6,961 bases of DNA, from assembly GCA_035935235.1 (NCBI GenBank), contig DASYXG010000433.1, positions 1-6,961 of the forward strand. Reading direction: 5' to 3'. Position numbers and translations under genes: made by a program. Each line of letters begins with the position of its first letter. The stretch's first letter is position 1. The stretch is from DATARH01 sp035935235. Its GTDB lineage: Bacteria; Pseudomonadota; Alphaproteobacteria; ATCC43930; CGMCC-115725. Positions 6,220 to 6,961 of the stretch are shown here, in pieces. Under the pieces are notes generated by a model, which did no database searches, had not been told where the DNA came from, and worked only from the letters and a program-made list of their open reading frames with translations.

Positions 6220-6961
6220 CTATCCGCCGACCACTCGGCCGCGGCACTCGCCAAACCCGATTGAGACATAGCCGGGTCGGCTGGCGCGGGCGCGGAAGAT
6301 CACCTCGTCGCCATCCTCGAGAAAGGTCCGGGTCTCGCCCGACGACAGCGTATTCGCCTGCTGGCCGTCGCGGGAGAGTTCGCTGAGGCTGCCCCAACCC
6401 TCGGGGGTCGGGCCCGAGATCGTGCCGGTGCCGAACAAATCGCCGGCTTCCAGGTTGCAGCCGTTGCAGGTGTGATGAGCGACGAATTGCGCGACGGTCC
6501 AATAGAGGTCGAGCGTGTTGCTCGCCGACATGCGGTGCGGCGGCGTCCCCTTCTCGCGCATAGTCGGGGTCAGCAGCAGCGCCTCCAGGGCAATGTCAAA
6601 GGCCCCAGCCTGTTGATCAACGTCGTCCCACAGATACGGTAGCGGCCGCGGGTCGCCGTCGGGCCGCTTCGGCTGGGCGACGCGAAACGGCGCCAGCGCC
6701 TCGGCGGTGACGATCCACGGCGACACTGTCGAGCCGAAGCTCTTGCCGAGAAACGGCCCCAATGGGGCCGACTCCCACTGTTGAATATCCCGCGCCGACC
6801 AGTCGTTGACAAAGCCGAGCCCGACGATGTGATCGGCGGCCTCGGCTATTGCGATCGGTTCGCCCTGCTTGTTGCCGGGCCCGACCCAGATCGCCACCTC
6901 GAGCTCGTAATCGAGCTTTCGGCATGGGCCAAACGTCGGCGCGTTCTCTTCCGGCAGCTTG
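6220..6961 (-). CDS. Fumarylacetoacetase, C-terminal part (runs off the right edge)
   Basis: The last 247 complete codons of a fumarylacetoacetase, usually about 420 residues, are visible; the start lies beyond the window. The enzyme hydrolyses fumarylacetoacetate to fumarate and acetoacetate, the final step of tyrosine/homogentisate breakdown. The frame stays open to the edge through K-L-D-Y-E-L-E-V, whose E-L-E gives two metal ligands (mouse E199 and E201). Next comes N-D-W-S-A-R-D-I-Q-Q-W-E, with the third ligand Asp (mouse D233), Arg237 and Gln240. Then follow G-K-S-F (Lys253), P-L-P-Y-L, H-H-T-C-N-G-C-N, G-T-G-T-I-S-G-P (Thr350) and G-F-G-E-C at the end. The length and PLPYL/NGCN motifs indicate true FAH rather than a short FAHD-type hydrolase. 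After Q-Q-W-E the usual Y-V is S-A, replacing substrate-binding Tyr244. A GTG at 6897 is internal, not the start. The racemase-like gene follows after 6 bases. Confidence 0.93.
   Translation of the reverse strand, partial: KLPEENAPTFGPCRKLDYELEVAIWVGPGNKQGEPIAIAEAADHIVGLGFVNDWSARDIQQWESAPLGPFLGKSFGSTVSPWIVTAEALAPFRVAQPKRPDGDPRPLPYLWDDVDQQAGAFDIALEALLLTPTMREKGTPPHRMSASNTLDLYWTVAQFVAHHTCNGCNLEAGDLFGTGTISGPTPEGWGSLSELSRDGQQANTLSSGETRTFLEDGDEVIFRARASRPGYVSIGFGECRGRVVGG

Noticed and set aside
6895..6897. GTG as the start of a short FAH-like protein
   Set aside because: The frame continues upstream to the window edge through K-L-D-Y-E-L-E, which includes essential metal ligands, so this GTG is an internal Val.

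Overview
The window is a GC-rich, gene-dense stretch of bacterial chromosome, most likely from an alphaproteobacterium. Codon third positions are mostly G or C. Several starts lack a Shine-Dalgarno sequence, one gene has a TATAGC-type box a few bases before its ATG, and the protein families fit that group. I cannot name a genus. There are no tRNAs, rRNAs, insertion sequences or CRISPR arrays. I see six confident genes, plus the first 19 codons of a seventh at the left edge.

Left block (1-3004, minus strand): transcription runs right to left through a metal-dependent amidohydrolase of the AtzA/TrzN/guanine-deaminase type, then a sugar-porter-like MFS transporter. The start of another gene overlaps the transporter stop by one base (TGATG); its N-terminus resembles ligase-associated DNA exonucleases. 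A GC-rich 8-bp hairpin lies just after the amidohydrolase stop.

Centre (3005-4049): a 43-base divergent intergenic region contains the palindrome GCTATAGC, which can serve as a -10 box on both strands. To the right, on the plus strand, is an N-terminal-nucleophile hydrolase of the P1/DmpA/NylC family (peptidase family S58), probably translated from a leaderless mRNA. The amidohydrolase, transporter and Ntn-hydrolase together look like a small module for importing and hydrolysing an amide or N-heterocyclic compound. The substrate is unknown.

Right block (4046-6961, minus strand): a soluble receiver-histidine kinase hybrid meets the Ntn-hydrolase tail to tail, the two stop codons sharing one CTAG. 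A 227-base gap upstream of the kinase holds a hairpin and TTAA/TTGA repeats. Beyond it are an Asp/Glu-racemase-superfamily protein (maleate isomerase/arylmalonate decarboxylase relative) and, 6 bases upstream of it, a fumarylacetoacetase that runs off the right edge. The last two are very probably co-translated and suggest an aromatic (homogentisate-like) degradation operon. Both carry changes at positions expected to touch substrate or do chemistry: the racemase-like protein lacks both canonical cysteines, and the fumarylacetoacetase has Ser where the substrate-binding Tyr normally sits. I found no clearly new defence or mobile system. The most interesting signals are these active-site departures and the compact divergent and convergent gene junctions.
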